Under the pieces are notes generated by a model. It was given only the letters and a program-made list of their open reading frames with translations. It was not told the DNA's origin and made no database searches. Of a DNA stretch of 45,821 nt, positions 15,234 through 23,465 are shown piece after piece. The stretch comes from JAGOLU01 sp037138475 (lineage in GTDB: Bacteria > Patescibacteriota > Microgenomatia > UBA1406 > GWC2-37-13). Every line of letters starts with the position of its first letter. Positions within the stretch are counted from its first letter, which is position 1. Both the position numbers and the translations under genes were made by a program. The DNA is taken from positions 1 to 45,821 of the forward strand of contig JBAXII010000011.1 of NCBI GenBank assembly GCA_037138475.1, given 5' to 3'.

Positions 15234-16835
15234 CTAATGAATAGAATGCGGATCGTCTAAACGTTCAATTAACTCGTCAATAGAATTGACCCCATCGAAA
15301 TAATCTAAAGTACCAATCACTCTATCCCTAGAAAAATATCCATGACAACTCCTTGCACTAGTGTTCACGAATGCCTTTTTACATGCAGTGAAACAGGCAG
15401 TTTTTATATCTACTCTTGGATAGTTTGTTTTTTCTGCTTGAAAGTTCCGCGCATGATCAATGTTGTTTAAAGTGACTTCCCCACTCGATAAAAATATCAA
15501 ATTATCATTTAGATTTTCCAAGCTAATCACATAACCAGCATTTGCTGCGTGCTTATATAATAAGGCAATTTTTTTGTAAATCGATATTCTTTCTTTTCGT
15601 TCGAGCTCTAGTTTGAATGGATCGGGTCCCATAGGTCTAATGGCGTAGTGTACCTGGGGATCTTTTGAAATAGTACTGTACCCTGGTGGGGTGTATCTTG
15701 TTGCCTGGGCGCTATGTTCGGAGATTGTCACAGGGACACGTTGATCAATATCAATGCCTGGTGTGCTAATGTGTTGAATATCATCGAATGGAATCCTTTC
15801 ATCCATGAAGTATCGACTTTCAATTGGTTTATATTCAGATGTGCCCCATAATGTAGCAACAACTTTACTATCGAGTTGACCACACTCATGTACGAGTACA
15901 CTAAAGTTGTCTAGCATTGACTTGAATTCTGATGGGCTTCTGCATGACTTCATCCGCACTTGCATAGCAGAAGCTAAGATCTTATATAGCCCAAACGAAG
16001 TTAGTTCTTTGATGTTTTTTTTATTTAAATTGTCGACAAGCTCCGTTAAATCTACAGTTGAATATTTTGCGCTTGCAAAGTTAATTCCATGCTTACTAAG
16101 GAACATTAAAAGTTTTGTGCCGGATAGATTACTTGTTTCCGGATAATCTTGGAGATTTTGACTGGTTGGATATGCTTTGAATCCGAAATTTATACAAAGT
16201 GAGGCAATAAAGGCAAGATTTGAGTCGCACGTGATAAAACTTGGCTTCTCTTCCTGCTCTATCATTGCATGCACAATGTTTTTCAAATCGACAGCAAAGA
16301 ATAGTCGAGTGAGACAGAGGCGAAACTTGTCATGATCCACATTCAACACATCGCCACCTCTTGCGTCATCAAATGGAAGACTGTGCAGTTGCCATTCATT
16401 ATTATTGCTGTTGACCCAGGTCTGACCGTGGACTATGTGAGCACCAGTTTCGTTCCAAACGTTGGCCTTAACTTGTAAATATAAATTCGACCTGTTCCTT
16501 GACATGTACCCAGAAAATTTCGCAATGTTATCAATTATGTTATCGAATTGCTCCCGCTGTGCAGAATCCTCCAGCTCACGAGCTCGTCTCTCTATAGGAT
16601 TTAATGCCACAGTAATTGGTTCTGTATTGGCAACAGTAGCACCCGCAATATTCAGTGCATTTGAAACCAAAGTCTGAGCATCTGGAGATGAGGGCATATA
16701 TGTCCGCCTATGTTCAAGATTTGAAAGAAGTGCACGAAGTTTATTTATAGCCGCTTTAAAAAGGCTCATTTCAGGCTCACCATCTCGATGGTGCTCTGGA
16801 TCTGGTTTATATTGTTCGAATATCTCATGAGTCAT
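15234..16835 (-). CDS. Unknown 533-residue protein, possible degenerate kinase fold at C-terminus
   Basis: I do not recognise this protein. It is soluble and has no signal peptide. The N-terminal 90 residues look helical. A stretch near residue 440 (ISLENLNDNLIFLSSGEV followed by TLNNIDHARNF) resembles a protein-kinase catalytic loop and DFG region in spacing, but the HRD and DFG residues are not conserved. If related it would be a pseudokinase; this is a weak guess. It overlaps the preceding small gene by 4 nt (ATGA), so the two are co-translated. The module lies between lon 3'-end copies 1 and 2 and is more AT-rich than the lon-groEL region. Confidence 0.65.
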   Translation of the reverse strand: MTHEIFEQYKPDPEHHRDGEPEMSLFKAAINKLRALLSNLEHRRTYMPSSPDAQTLVSNALNIAGATVANTEPITVALNPIERRARELEDSAQREQFDNIIDNIAKFSGYMSRNRSNLYLQVKANVWNETGAHIVHGQTWVNSNNNEWQLHSLPFDDARGGDVLNVDHDKFRLCLTRLFFAVDLKNIVHAMIEQEEKPSFITCDSNLAFIASLCINFGFKAYPTSQNLQDYPETSNLSGTKLLMFLSKHGINFASAKYSTVDLTELVDNLNKKNIKELTSFGLYKILASAMQVRMKSCRSPSEFKSMLDNFSVLVHECGQLDSKVVATLWGTSEYKPIESRYFMDERIPFDDIQHISTPGIDIDQRVPVTISEHSAQATRYTPPGYSTISKDPQVHYAIRPMGPDPFKLELERKERISIYKKIALLYKHAANAGYVISLENLNDNLIFLSSGEVTLNNIDHARNFQAEKTNYPRVDIKTACFTACKKAFVNTSARSCHGYFSRDRVIGTLDYFDGVNSIDELIERLDDPHSIH

Positions 16836-17038
16836 AAGTGCGTATCAATTTCATGTCTTAATTTATGTAGCTCCCTTATATCTATTTTAGATTGGAGATA
16901 TGACGTTTGGCCATAAAGCAACTCTTGAATAAGCAACATATCATTCTCTGCCTCAAGCTGAGCTTTACTCCAGAATTTTGTATTGAGAAGATTTGTAAAT
17001 GATTCACGCTTGTGACCAGTGTGTGTATCCATTGTCAA
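16832..17038 (-). CDS. Small helical protein, unknown, operon partner of the 533-residue gene
   Basis: The product has 68 residues (66 if the second ATG is used). It is charged and mostly helical (KAQLEAENDMLLIQELL), without a membrane segment. Its stop overlaps the start of the next gene by 4 nt, a typical coupled pair. The function is not recognisable. Confidence 0.55.
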   Translation of the reverse strand: MTMDTHTGHKRESFTNLLNTKFWSKAQLEAENDMLLIQELLYGQTSYLQSKIDIRELHKLRHEIDTHL

Positions 17039-17238
17039 AAAATTTTACCAGATTCAACGTTTAACGCACGCTTTGACTTGTTTTTATATCGTCATTGATA
17101 ATGAGTCGCAATCGTTCCGTCTACATATTTCTTTAAAATCCATAGCTTGGTCAATTTATATGTATATAGAGATTTTTGTTAGTTGTGCAGGTATGTTAGG
17201 CGCAAATTCAGGAGCATACTTTAATTACATCTGTGCAT
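17039..17238. other. AT-rich spacer between cargo module and lon 3' end
   Basis: The 200-bp spacer has no convincing gene or terminator. Its composition resembles the cargo module rather than the lon gene, so it probably arrived with the module. Confidence 0.4.
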
Positions 17239-18300
17239 CTACAAACTCGCCAAGGTCATATCCACAAACTGTGTTATGTTGGTCTCGGTGATGGCTACGG
17301 TCGCTTGCTGGCCTGAGACGATCTGGAGCGTCACCTTGCGCACGAGTGTCTCAATGAGGCGCTCCAGCGAGCGGATGCCAGGCTCAAAGCCCAGTGGGCG
17401 CACGAGCTTTGCCCATGCAGCATCATTGATCGACAGCTGGTTTGTAGCGAGACCAGACTGAGCGAGGAGTTTCGGGAGCAGGTAGTTTTTGCCTACCATG
17501 ATCTTTTCTTGATCGGTATAGGAGGGCATCTGAATAGTCTCCAGACGATCGAGGACGGCGGTAGAGATATCTTTTGAGTTGTTTGAGGTCGCTATAAACA
17601 TCACCTGTGAGAGATCAAATGGATAGTCTACAAAGTAGTCGGTAAAGTGATCATTTTGTCCCGGGTCGAGGATCTCCAGGAGCGCGCCCATGATGGGTGC
17701 GCGATCTGAGGGGTTTGCACGATCAATCTCATCGAGGAGGATGACGGGATTTCGTGTCCCACACTCCGCGAGGGCGCGCATGATGACGCCTGGCTGTGCG
17801 TATGCCGACGACTTCGTCTGACCACGGAGATCGAGCGCATTCGCGAGTCCGCCAAAGGGGATACGATAATATTTGCGTCCGAGCGCCTCGGCGATCATCG
17901 GTGCAAAGGATGTCTTGCCCGTACCTGCCAGTCCGGTGAAAAAGAGCGATGGTGCACGGAGGATCGCATTCGGATTTTGCTTTTTGATCATGATGACTGA
18001 GGCGAGGTATTCCTCGATACGTTTTTTGATCTTCTCCAGTCCGTAGTGTTTCTTGTCGAGAATCTGTTTCACAATTGATATATCTAGACGATCCTCACTC
18101 ACCGTCTGCCACGGGAGTTTACAGATGAACTCAATATATTTTTCGGTGATCTCCAACGCTGATAGATTGCCCCCATATTGGAGAGAGAGGGTGGAGCGTG
18201 CGATCTGCTCAAGCGCTTTTTGTTTTAGGTCTGCGGGGAGTGCGACAGCACCCATGACCTTTGCCTGGAGATTTGTGAGTGTTTGTGCGATCGGGTTCAT
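17239..18300 (-). CDS. Lon-like AAA+ ATPase without protease domain
   Basis: The protein has 353 residues. The sequence LPWQTVSEDRLDI followed by LDKKHYGLEKIKKRI is the linker typical of Lon, then the AAA+ module: Walker A GLAGTGKTS (123-131), Walker B VILLDEID (186-193), sensor 1 ATSNN, arginine-finger region VLDRLE and sensor 2 GIRSLERLIE. It ends soon after the AAA+ lid. The Lon protease domain with its Ser-Lys pair is absent, as is most of the N-terminal substrate domain. It may act as an unfoldase or remodeller; this is inferred. A -10 box (TAGACT) ends 6 nt before the ATG. Its 3' end is duplicated twice downstream. Confidence 0.85.
   Translation of the reverse strand: MNPIAQTLTNLQAKVMGAVALPADLKQKALEQIARSTLSLQYGGNLSALEITEKYIEFICKLPWQTVSEDRLDISIVKQILDKKHYGLEKIKKRIEEYLASVIMIKKQNPNAILRAPSLFFTGLAGTGKTSFAPMIAEALGRKYYRIPFGGLANALDLRGQTKSSAYAQPGVIMRALAECGTRNPVILLDEIDRANPSDRAPIMGALLEILDPGQNDHFTDYFVDYPFDLSQVMFIATSNNSKDISTAVLDRLETIQMPSYTDQEKIMVGKNYLLPKLLAQSGLATNQLSINDAAWAKLVRPLGFEPGIRSLERLIETLVRKVTLQIVSGQQATVAITETNITQFVDMTLASL
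17240..17355 (-). repeat. lon 3'-end repeat, parental copy (copy 1)
   Basis: These are the last 38 or so codons and stop of the Lon-like gene. Copies are at 15097-15212 (diverged) and 13828-13859 (last 32 bp, identical). The three direct repeats delimit two cargo blocks. Confidence 0.9.
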
Positions 18301-18306
18301 GGTATC

Positions 18307-18312
18307 AGTCTA
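18307..18312 (-). promoter_or_regulatory. -10 box, Lon-like gene (leaderless)
   Basis: TAGACT on the minus strand is 6 nt from the ATG at 18300, so transcription would start at the A of ATG. Confidence 0.4.
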
Positions 18313-18364
18313 ACACATACCAGTACACAGTGGCAATCCGATCCATTTTTTCACAAATACATGA

Positions 18365-18393
18365 TTGACAATAGCCATAAGCAGTGCAATAAT
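18365..18393 (+). promoter_or_regulatory. groES promoter
   Basis: TTGACA (18365-18370), 17-nt spacer and AATAAT (18388-18393) lie 38 nt before the groES ATG. No CIRCE operator (TTAGCACTC-N9-GAGTGCTAA) is present, so HrcA control is not evident. Confidence 0.6.
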
Positions 18394-18431
18394 CCCCTGA
18401 ATATATTATTTTATAAATTCATGTTATAGCT

Positions 18432-18728
18432 ATGGCAAAAACCACTGTGCAGCCCCTATTTTCGTATGTACTTATTAAGCCTTCAGAGCCAGAGTCAAAG
18501 ACCGCTTCAGGCATCGTCCTCGTCGACACCGGCAAGGAAAAGCCTCAGATGGGTGAGGTGATCGCCGTCGGCACTGGATTTGAAAGTGAGGATGGTCGTG
18601 AGGAAAAAATGATCGTCAAAGTTGGACAGAAAGTCATGTACAAAAAGTGGGGAGGCAACGAAGTCAAAGTCGAGGGAGTCGATATGCTCCTCGTCGAGCA
18701 AAAGGACATTATGGCGATTGTGGGATAA
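18432..18728 (+). CDS. groES: Co-chaperonin GroES
   Basis: The protein has 98 residues, the full usual length. It forms a heptameric lid on GroEL for folding of cytoplasmic proteins. It shows LFSYVLIKPSEPESKTASGIVL (start of the Cpn10 fold and mobile loop), then a GEVIAVGTG motif and the end motif VLYKKWGG-like MYKKWGGNEVKV, ending with LLVEQKDIMAIVG. It heads the groES-groEL pair, 111 nt before groEL. Confidence 0.97.
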   Translation: MAKTTVQPLFSYVLIKPSEPESKTASGIVLVDTGKEKPQMGEVIAVGTGFESEDGREEKMIVKVGQKVMYKKWGGNEVKVEGVDMLLVEQKDIMAIVG

Positions 18729-18743
18729 CAGTACAAATTCCAA

Positions 18744-18767
18744 TCCGCCCCGCCATGGCGGGGCGGA
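18744..18767. repeat. 24-bp perfect GC palindrome between groES and groEL
   Basis: A perfect palindrome centred on CCATGG, with arms TCCGCCCCG and CGGGGCGGA. Related GC palindromes occur near 20587, 26513, 29778, 35238 and 41829. There is no T-run after it, so it is more likely a repeat element or processing site than a terminator. Confidence 0.7.
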
Positions 18768-18839
18768 CCAAATAAGTTCCAATTCTCAAAATTCAAACTA
18801 AAATTTTAATTTTTCACTTTTAATTTTTAATTTACATAT

Positions 18840-20477
18840 ATGGCAAAGCAACTCATGTACGGAGATGAAGCACGTCAAAAACTCGCTTCAGGTGTAAATC
18901 AGATGGCACGCGCAGTTGTCACGACCCTCGGACCCCGCGGACGCAACGTCGCGCTGGACAAAAAGTGGGGAGGACCCTCAGTCATCCACGACGGCGTATC
19001 AGTCGCCAAAGAGATAGAGCTCCCGGATCCATTTGAAAATATGGGTGCACAGATGGTCAAAGAGGCCGCTTCAAAGACCAATGACGTCGCAGGTGATGGT
19101 ACTACCACCTCAACACTACTGACACAAGCGATCGTAAATGCAGGCATGCGCAACATCACCGCAGGGACCAATCCGATGGTTATGCGTCGTGGTATCGAGC
19201 GCTCAGTCGAGGCTATAGTGACCGAGATCAAGCGTATGGCAAAGCCAGTCAAGGGTGCAGATGTCGCCTCAGTTGCCACCATCTCAGCGGCAGATCCCAC
19301 GATCGGCAAGCTCATCGCAGACGCGATCGAAAAAGTCGGCAAGGATGGAGTCGTGACGGTCGAGGAAGGCAAGTCGCTCAGTATGGAGACAGATCACAAG
19401 GAAGGCATGGAGTTTGATCGAGGGTATGCATCACCCTACTTTGTCACAAACTCTGACAAGATGGTCGCAGAGATCGAGGAGCCCTACATCCTCATCACCG
19501 ATAAAAAGATCACCGCAATCGCTGACCTGCTGCCATTTCTCGAAAAGTTTGTAAAAGTATCCAAAAATCTCGTCATCCTCGCTGAGGATGTAGAGGGAGA
19601 GGCACTGGCCACACTCGTGGTAAACAAGATGCGTGGCGTGCTGAATGTCCTCATCGTCAAAGCTCCGGGATTTGGAGATCGTCGCAAGGCTATGCTCCAC
19701 GACATCGCCGTACTCACCGGTGGCACACTCATCACTGAGGATCTCGGTAAAAAGCTCGACAGTGTCGAGGTATCAGACTGTGGACGCGCAGACAAAGTCT
19801 GGACGGACAAGGACAACACGCGCATCATCGGAGGTCGCGGCAAGAAGGCAGCCATCAATGATCGCGTTGCACAAATTCGCCGCGAGGCAGATGACACCAA
19901 GTCAGAGTTTGACAAGGAAAAGCTCCAAGAGCGCCTGGCCAAGTTGACCGGTGGAGTCGCCGTCATCCGAGTTGGCGCAGCCACTGAGATGGAGATGAAA
20001 GAGAAAAAGGAGCGCGTCATCGATGCCGTCGCCGCTACCAAAGCAGCACTGGAGGAAGGGATCGTCGCGGGTGGAGGTACTGCACTCTTGCATGCACGTC
20101 GCGTCCTCGCCGATGTGAAAAAGACCGCAACCTCAGATGAGGAGCGAGTCGGCGTAGACATCGTGCACTCAGCACTTGCCGAGCCGGTACGTATGCTCGC
20201 CGTAAACTCAGGTTTGGAGCCTGGAGTCGCCCTCGCAAAGATGGAGGATGCAAAAGATGTGGACTATGGATTTGATGCGGTTACGCTCGAGTTCGGCAGT
20301 CTCCTGAAAAAAGGGATCGTCGATCCTGCAAAGGTAGTCCGTTCAGCACTCCAAAATGCTGCATCAGTCGCGATGACGATGCTCACCACCGAGTGTCTGG
20401 TAGCAGATATCCCTGAAAAGAAAGCAGAGCCAGCCGCACCTCCAGGTGGGATGGGCGGAATGGGAGGAATGTACTAA
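18840..20477 (+). CDS. groEL: Chaperonin GroEL
   Basis: The protein has 545 residues, full length. It is a 14-mer ATP-driven folding chamber that works with GroES. Motifs: TLGPRGRNVALDKKWGGP, VAGDGTTTSTLLTQAI (ATP-binding), a SAADPTIGKLIADAI segment, AVEEGIVAGGGTALL as ALEEGIVAGGGTALL, and the Gly/Met-rich tail GGMGGMGGMY. It is downstream of groES and probably co-transcribed through the palindromic spacer. Confidence 0.98.
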   Translation: MAKQLMYGDEARQKLASGVNQMARAVVTTLGPRGRNVALDKKWGGPSVIHDGVSVAKEIELPDPFENMGAQMVKEAASKTNDVAGDGTTTSTLLTQAIVNAGMRNITAGTNPMVMRRGIERSVEAIVTEIKRMAKPVKGADVASVATISAADPTIGKLIADAIEKVGKDGVVTVEEGKSLSMETDHKEGMEFDRGYASPYFVTNSDKMVAEIEEPYILITDKKITAIADLLPFLEKFVKVSKNLVILAEDVEGEALATLVVNKMRGVLNVLIVKAPGFGDRRKAMLHDIAVLTGGTLITEDLGKKLDSVEVSDCGRADKVWTDKDNTRIIGGRGKKAAINDRVAQIRREADDTKSEFDKEKLQERLAKLTGGVAVIRVGAATEMEMKEKKERVIDAVAATKAALEEGIVAGGGTALLHARRVLADVKKTATSDEERVGVDIVHSALAEPVRMLAVNSGLEPGVALAKMEDAKDVDYGFDAVTLEFGSLLKKGIVDPAKVVRSALQNAASVAMTMLTTECLVADIPEKKAEPAAPPGGMGGMGGMY

Positions 20478-20622
20478 GGTAATGAATAATGAATAATTAA
20501 TAGTGAATAACGTATAGCGTATAACGCATAGCGAATAGCGTATAACGAAGAGCGTACAACACTCAGCTCAGATAAACTACAGTTTGCGCCCCGCCGCTGG
20601 CGGGGCGCATTCCAACCGCTTC
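20478..20622. repeat. Tandem GTATAGC/GTATAAC repeats and GC palindrome after groEL
   Basis: About 20490-20565 is a degenerate array of 8-10 nt units (variants of AATAGCGTATAACG). At 20586-20608 a palindrome, GCGCCCCGCC-GCT-GGCGGGGCGC, follows. It could end groEL transcription but lacks a T-run. Nothing coding is seen. Confidence 0.55.
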
Positions 20623-20652
20623 TTGACATATGCCATCTCTATTCGCTATAGT
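20623..20652 (+). promoter_or_regulatory. Strong promoter with leaderless start
   Basis: TTGACA (20623-20628), 18-nt spacer and TATAGT (20647-20652). The ATG at 20660 is 7 nt after the -10 box, so the mRNA has practically no leader. This decides the start codon against the upstream ATG at 20630, which lies inside the promoter. Confidence 0.65.
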
Positions 20653-20659
20653 GAGTAGC

Positions 20660-21682
20660 ATGACTACATCTTTTACTCACAAACTGATTGCTCTTGGTAT
20701 TTTGAGCGCCGCGGTATTTGCCAGCACACGCCCTGCAGAGGCAAAATGGATCATAAACCGTGCAGGTGACATAGTGCTCGTGCGTACTCAAGTCTTGGGT
20801 GCGGAGAGCACAGGTATAGCTGAGTTTGATGATATGGGGACGGATGAGGATATGATGCGGAGTGCCTCAGATGATATGATGCGTGAGCTTGACAAGGCAT
20901 CCCAACTTCCCCCCGACGGGAAGGAAAGTCCTAGACCAGAATCTGTCCAGGGTATGCCAATCAAAGATGTGGGACCAGTCCCTGAAAAGTTTCGTCATAT
21001 TGATCGCAAAGACATCAAACAAATCCGCATAGCACCTCAGGATGACATGTCAGCACCACCACATGATACCCTCGTGCCAGTTGGTGGTATGGGGCCAGAG
21101 GGGAAGTCACAGGCGTGGCCCTCGACGATGCCGCAAAAGGGCGTACCTAGCTCTGACTCGAGAGGGGATGATCAACAGCGCATGATGAAGAAGCCTGGTG
21201 TTTCAGTCGAAGTGAAGACAGATGCAGACAAACTGGTCATTCATCAAGAAACTCTCGAGATAGAAAAGAAAGGTGGCAATATGACTATTGGCCCCTCCTT
21301 CGAAAAGAGTAATCAGCTTGAGATGCGTCGCAATCAGTTTAGCGTGAAGATTCCCTTCCCTGTAAAGATTGACCCCGCGACTCAGGAGCTACAGGTAGAG
21401 TCACCTACAGGCGACCTCCCGCTCCGTGTCATGCCCGAGCAAGCCAAAGTCATACTTGAAACCAAGTCTAAACTTACCTTGGAGGATATGACTGAACCAG
21501 TGCCTGAGGTAGTAGATGGGCAGCTATCGTATACGTACAAAGGTCAGCAAGCACGAAAGATGTTTGGCTTTATCCCGGTATCACTCGCCAAGACAGTCCA
21601 CGTGTCAGCTGAGGATGGCACGATAGTCGAGGAGCCACAAGTAGGGATCTGGAACAGGATGAAGAACTGGCTGTCGAGGTGA
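20660..21682 (+). CDS. Secreted protein, unknown
   Basis: The precursor has 340 residues. A classical signal peptide (KLIALGILSAAVFASTRPAEA) covers residues about 8-29, with likely cleavage after AEA. The mature part has a disordered, Met/Asp/Pro-rich first half (for example DDMGTDEDMMRSASDDMMRE) and a beta-rich second half with VSVEVKTDADKLVIHQET and LEVESPTGDLPLRVMPEQA-like text. I do not recognise the family. It is probably periplasmic or cell-surface. A strong promoter and a solitary position suggest independent expression. Confidence 0.75.
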   Translation: MTTSFTHKLIALGILSAAVFASTRPAEAKWIINRAGDIVLVRTQVLGAESTGIAEFDDMGTDEDMMRSASDDMMRELDKASQLPPDGKESPRPESVQGMPIKDVGPVPEKFRHIDRKDIKQIRIAPQDDMSAPPHDTLVPVGGMGPEGKSQAWPSTMPQKGVPSSDSRGDDQQRMMKKPGVSVEVKTDADKLVIHQETLEIEKKGGNMTIGPSFEKSNQLEMRRNQFSVKIPFPVKIDPATQELQVESPTGDLPLRVMPEQAKVILETKSKLTLEDMTEPVPEVVDGQLSYTYKGQQARKMFGFIPVSLAKTVHVSAEDGTIVEEPQVGIWNRMKNWLSR

Positions 21683-21770
21683 TGTAGGAGCGAATATCAT
21701 TGGGTAGTCATACTTGATACAGCCGAGCATGGAGATTTAAGGATCTGATATCTTTCTGCATACATGCACG

Positions 21771-22214
21771 CTATGCCAAATTCATTTTGTAGTTATTTGT
21801 CTCATACAGTGCAAAGCCCAGCTTTTTATAGAGATGATTGGCAGCAACTCTTGTGGGGTTTGAGGTAAGTGACACGGTGGTAGCCCCGAGCGCCTTTGCT
21901 TTCTCAAGCGCTTTGATTATGAGAGCACTCCCTAAACCCTTTCCTCTTTCAGCCGTGTCGACGACCACATCTTCAATTTCAGTCTTGTAAAGTTTGTCAA
22001 GTTTTGGGGTATGAAGGAGAGTGGCCATGCCAATAATTTTATTTTTATGGTCAACTGCTACAAAGATAAATGAAGTGGACGAATTCACCACTTTGTGTAC
22101 GTGTTCCATAGAAATCGTTGGCGCATGGGGAACATGCTGTTTGAGGAGATTTGATATTTCTTCAGCGTTCTGAGGACTGACCTCAGATAATTCGGAAATA
22201 GAGTAGTCGTTCAT
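21771..22214 (-). CDS. GNAT-family N-acetyltransferase
   Basis: The protein has 147 residues and one GNAT domain. It transfers acetyl from acetyl-CoA to an unknown amine. Seen: the strand FVAVDHKNKIIGMATLLHTP, the acetyl-CoA loop VDTAERGKGLGSALI (R/Q-x-x-G-x-G/A pattern) and the end motif AANHLYKKLGFALYETNNYKM. A TATAAT box sits 6 nt before the ATG (leaderless). Confidence 0.88.
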   Translation of the reverse strand: MNDYSISELSEVSPQNAEEISNLLKQHVPHAPTISMEHVHKVVNSSTSFIFVAVDHKNKIIGMATLLHTPKLDKLYKTEIEDVVVDTAERGKGLGSALIIKALEKAKALGATTVSLTSNPTRVAANHLYKKLGFALYETNNYKMNLA

Positions 22215-22220
22215 GTCAAA

Positions 22221-22226
22221 ATTATA
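22221..22226 (-). promoter_or_regulatory. -10 box, GNAT gene (leaderless)
   Basis: TATAAT on the minus strand is 6 nt from the ATG at 22214. Confidence 0.5.
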
Positions 22227-22302
22227 GCAAGAAGTTCTCTGTGCTGTACCAGATCGCTACAGCATCGACCGCAGAGCAAGCGGGATTTTTTTTATCCAGA
22301 AT

Positions 22303-22722
22303 TTATATACTTTTTTCACCCAAATCTTGATTAAATCTCAGTAAATACCCATCAGGGTCATGAACTAATATTTCTTTAGATCCGTGTCTTTTTCCCTGAA
22401 TTCCTATATCTCTCCAACTTTCTTTTATACCCCTACTCAAAGGATACCTATTTTGCTCAAGCGACTTGATAATCACCGATACATCAGGTGTATCGATTTC
22501 AAAGTTCATTCCTCTTCCAAAAGGGTATTCCAACTGCATTTCTTCTCTCTCGCCAGGGGCTAATTCCTGAATCATTAGCTGAGATCCATAGTAGGAGAAA
22601 AAAGCAAATCTTGGATACTCCCTCCCATACTCAAATTTGAAGCCAAGAATTTTAGTATAAAAATCGAAACTTTTTTTGAAGTCTGTTACATAGATTTCTG
22701 GCATCAAGGGATTAAATATCAT
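22303..22722 (-). CDS. VOC/glyoxalase-fold protein (bleomycin-resistance-like)
   Basis: About 139 residues from the ATG at 22722. The fold repeats a beta-alpha-beta-beta-beta unit, as in glyoxalase I and bleomycin-binding proteins: PEIYVTDFKKSFDFYTKILGF at the start and ILVHDPDGYLLRFNQ at the end. Its substrate is unknown; resistance is not implied. An in-frame upstream ATG at 22773 would lie across the -10 box (TATACT 22729-22734), so I prefer 22722. Confidence 0.85.
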   Translation of the reverse strand: MIFNPLMPEIYVTDFKKSFDFYTKILGFKFEYGREYPRFAFFSYYGSQLMIQELAPGEREEMQLEYPFGRGMNFEIDTPDVSVIIKSLEQNRYPLSRGIKESWRDIGIQGKRHGSKEILVHDPDGYLLRFNQDLGEKSI

Positions 22723-22728
22723 ATGGTA

Positions 22729-22734
22729 AGTATA
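22729..22734 (-). promoter_or_regulatory. -10 box, VOC gene (leaderless)
   Basis: TATACT on the minus strand is 6 nt from the ATG at 22722 and decides that start. Confidence 0.5.
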
Positions 22735-22820
22735 ACAAAAATGAGCGAACCTTCGGTTCTCATCCTTCTGCATGAAACACTGGCTGATGAGGTGAACTAT
22801 CTAGCTCACATATTCTACGA

Positions 22821-23090
22821 TCAAACCTTCATATATTTTCGCATCCAATATGCTTTGATTGTGGGCATGGTGAGAGTTGAGAGTATGAAGCCGATGCTGG
22901 GGATCACTGCATTGAGCCATGGGCGTGGCACATCTATCGCATACATGTATAGTCCTATGGAAATGTACGTAAAGGCGCAAAGCAGTAGTCTGCGAGTGAG
23001 ACTCGTCTCCCACGCCTTGTCTATCTCAACCCTCACATTGCGCGCTTTGAGTATGTCTATCTCTTTTGAGAGGGAGTCAGTTGTGATCAT
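22821..23090 (-). CDS. Small two-helix membrane protein, conserved unknown family
   Basis: The product has 89 residues. A charged N-terminal helix (EIDILKARNVRVEIDKAWET) precedes two membrane segments: LLLCAFTYISIGLYMYAI and WLNAVIPSIGFILSTLTM. From memory this layout (KAWETS, TRRLL, PWLNAIVP, LSTLTLP) is a widespread uncharacterised bacterial family. A TATACT box 6 nt before the ATG at 23090 supports this start over the upstream ATG at 23129. Confidence 0.75.
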   Translation of the reverse strand: MITTDSLSKEIDILKARNVRVEIDKAWETSLTRRLLLCAFTYISIGLYMYAIDVPRPWLNAVIPSIGFILSTLTMPTIKAYWMRKYMKV

Positions 23091-23096
23091 GGAGTG

Positions 23097-23102
23097 AGTA
23101 TA
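23097..23102 (-). promoter_or_regulatory. -10 box, two-helix membrane protein gene (leaderless)
   Basis: TATACT on the minus strand is 6 nt from the ATG at 23090. Confidence 0.5.
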
Positions 23103-23168
23103 GCAAAGAGGAGGTGAGTGATGCGCCATTGAGTAATCACCGGAAGGCCGTGCAACACTTCTGCATGA

Positions 23169-23465
23169 CTACTTTGCCAATCGATTACTTTGAGGGATCG
23201 CTTCACGCATACTGTCTTTGAGCATCAGTCGAAGTATCCTTTTCCCAATAGAGGATTTGAAATACTTCTCTCTTCTGGTCGCATCGTGCTTTGATAGGTA
23301 GTACTCGCAAAAAAGCAGGGTAAATGGTCTCCTTGGTTCAGTTGCCTTTGAGTTTCCAGAAATATGTGAGGTGAGGCGCTCGTGCAAATTTGTAGTGTAG
23401 CCAATATAAAACATCCCATCCTTTTGGCTGAGTAGGACGTATACACAGTATTGAAGCTTGTTCAT
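23169..23465 (-). CDS. GIY-YIG nuclease-domain protein
   Basis: A single-domain protein of 98 residues. The name motif appears as YVLLSQKDGMFYIGYTTNL (Y-V-L and Y-I-G), followed by the catalytic Arg region LHERLTSH and the YLSKHDATRREKYFKSS segment with the usual Glu. These short UvrC-N-like proteins are frequent in CPR genomes and their role is unknown. A double ATG opens the frame; I use the second. Confidence 0.85.
   Translation of the reverse strand: MNKLQYCVYVLLSQKDGMFYIGYTTNLHERLTSHISGNSKATEPRRPFTLLFCEYYLSKHDATRREKYFKSSIGKRILRLMLKDSMREAIPQSNRLAK

Noticed and set aside
19484..20161. 225-codon open frame opposite groEL
   Set aside because: It is a Ser/Ala-rich shadow frame of groEL codons.
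22269..22295. Terminator-like CCGC-loop-GCGG followed by a T-run
   Set aside because: The stem is only 4 bp and the T-run is on the plus strand, with no nearby plus-strand gene to end.
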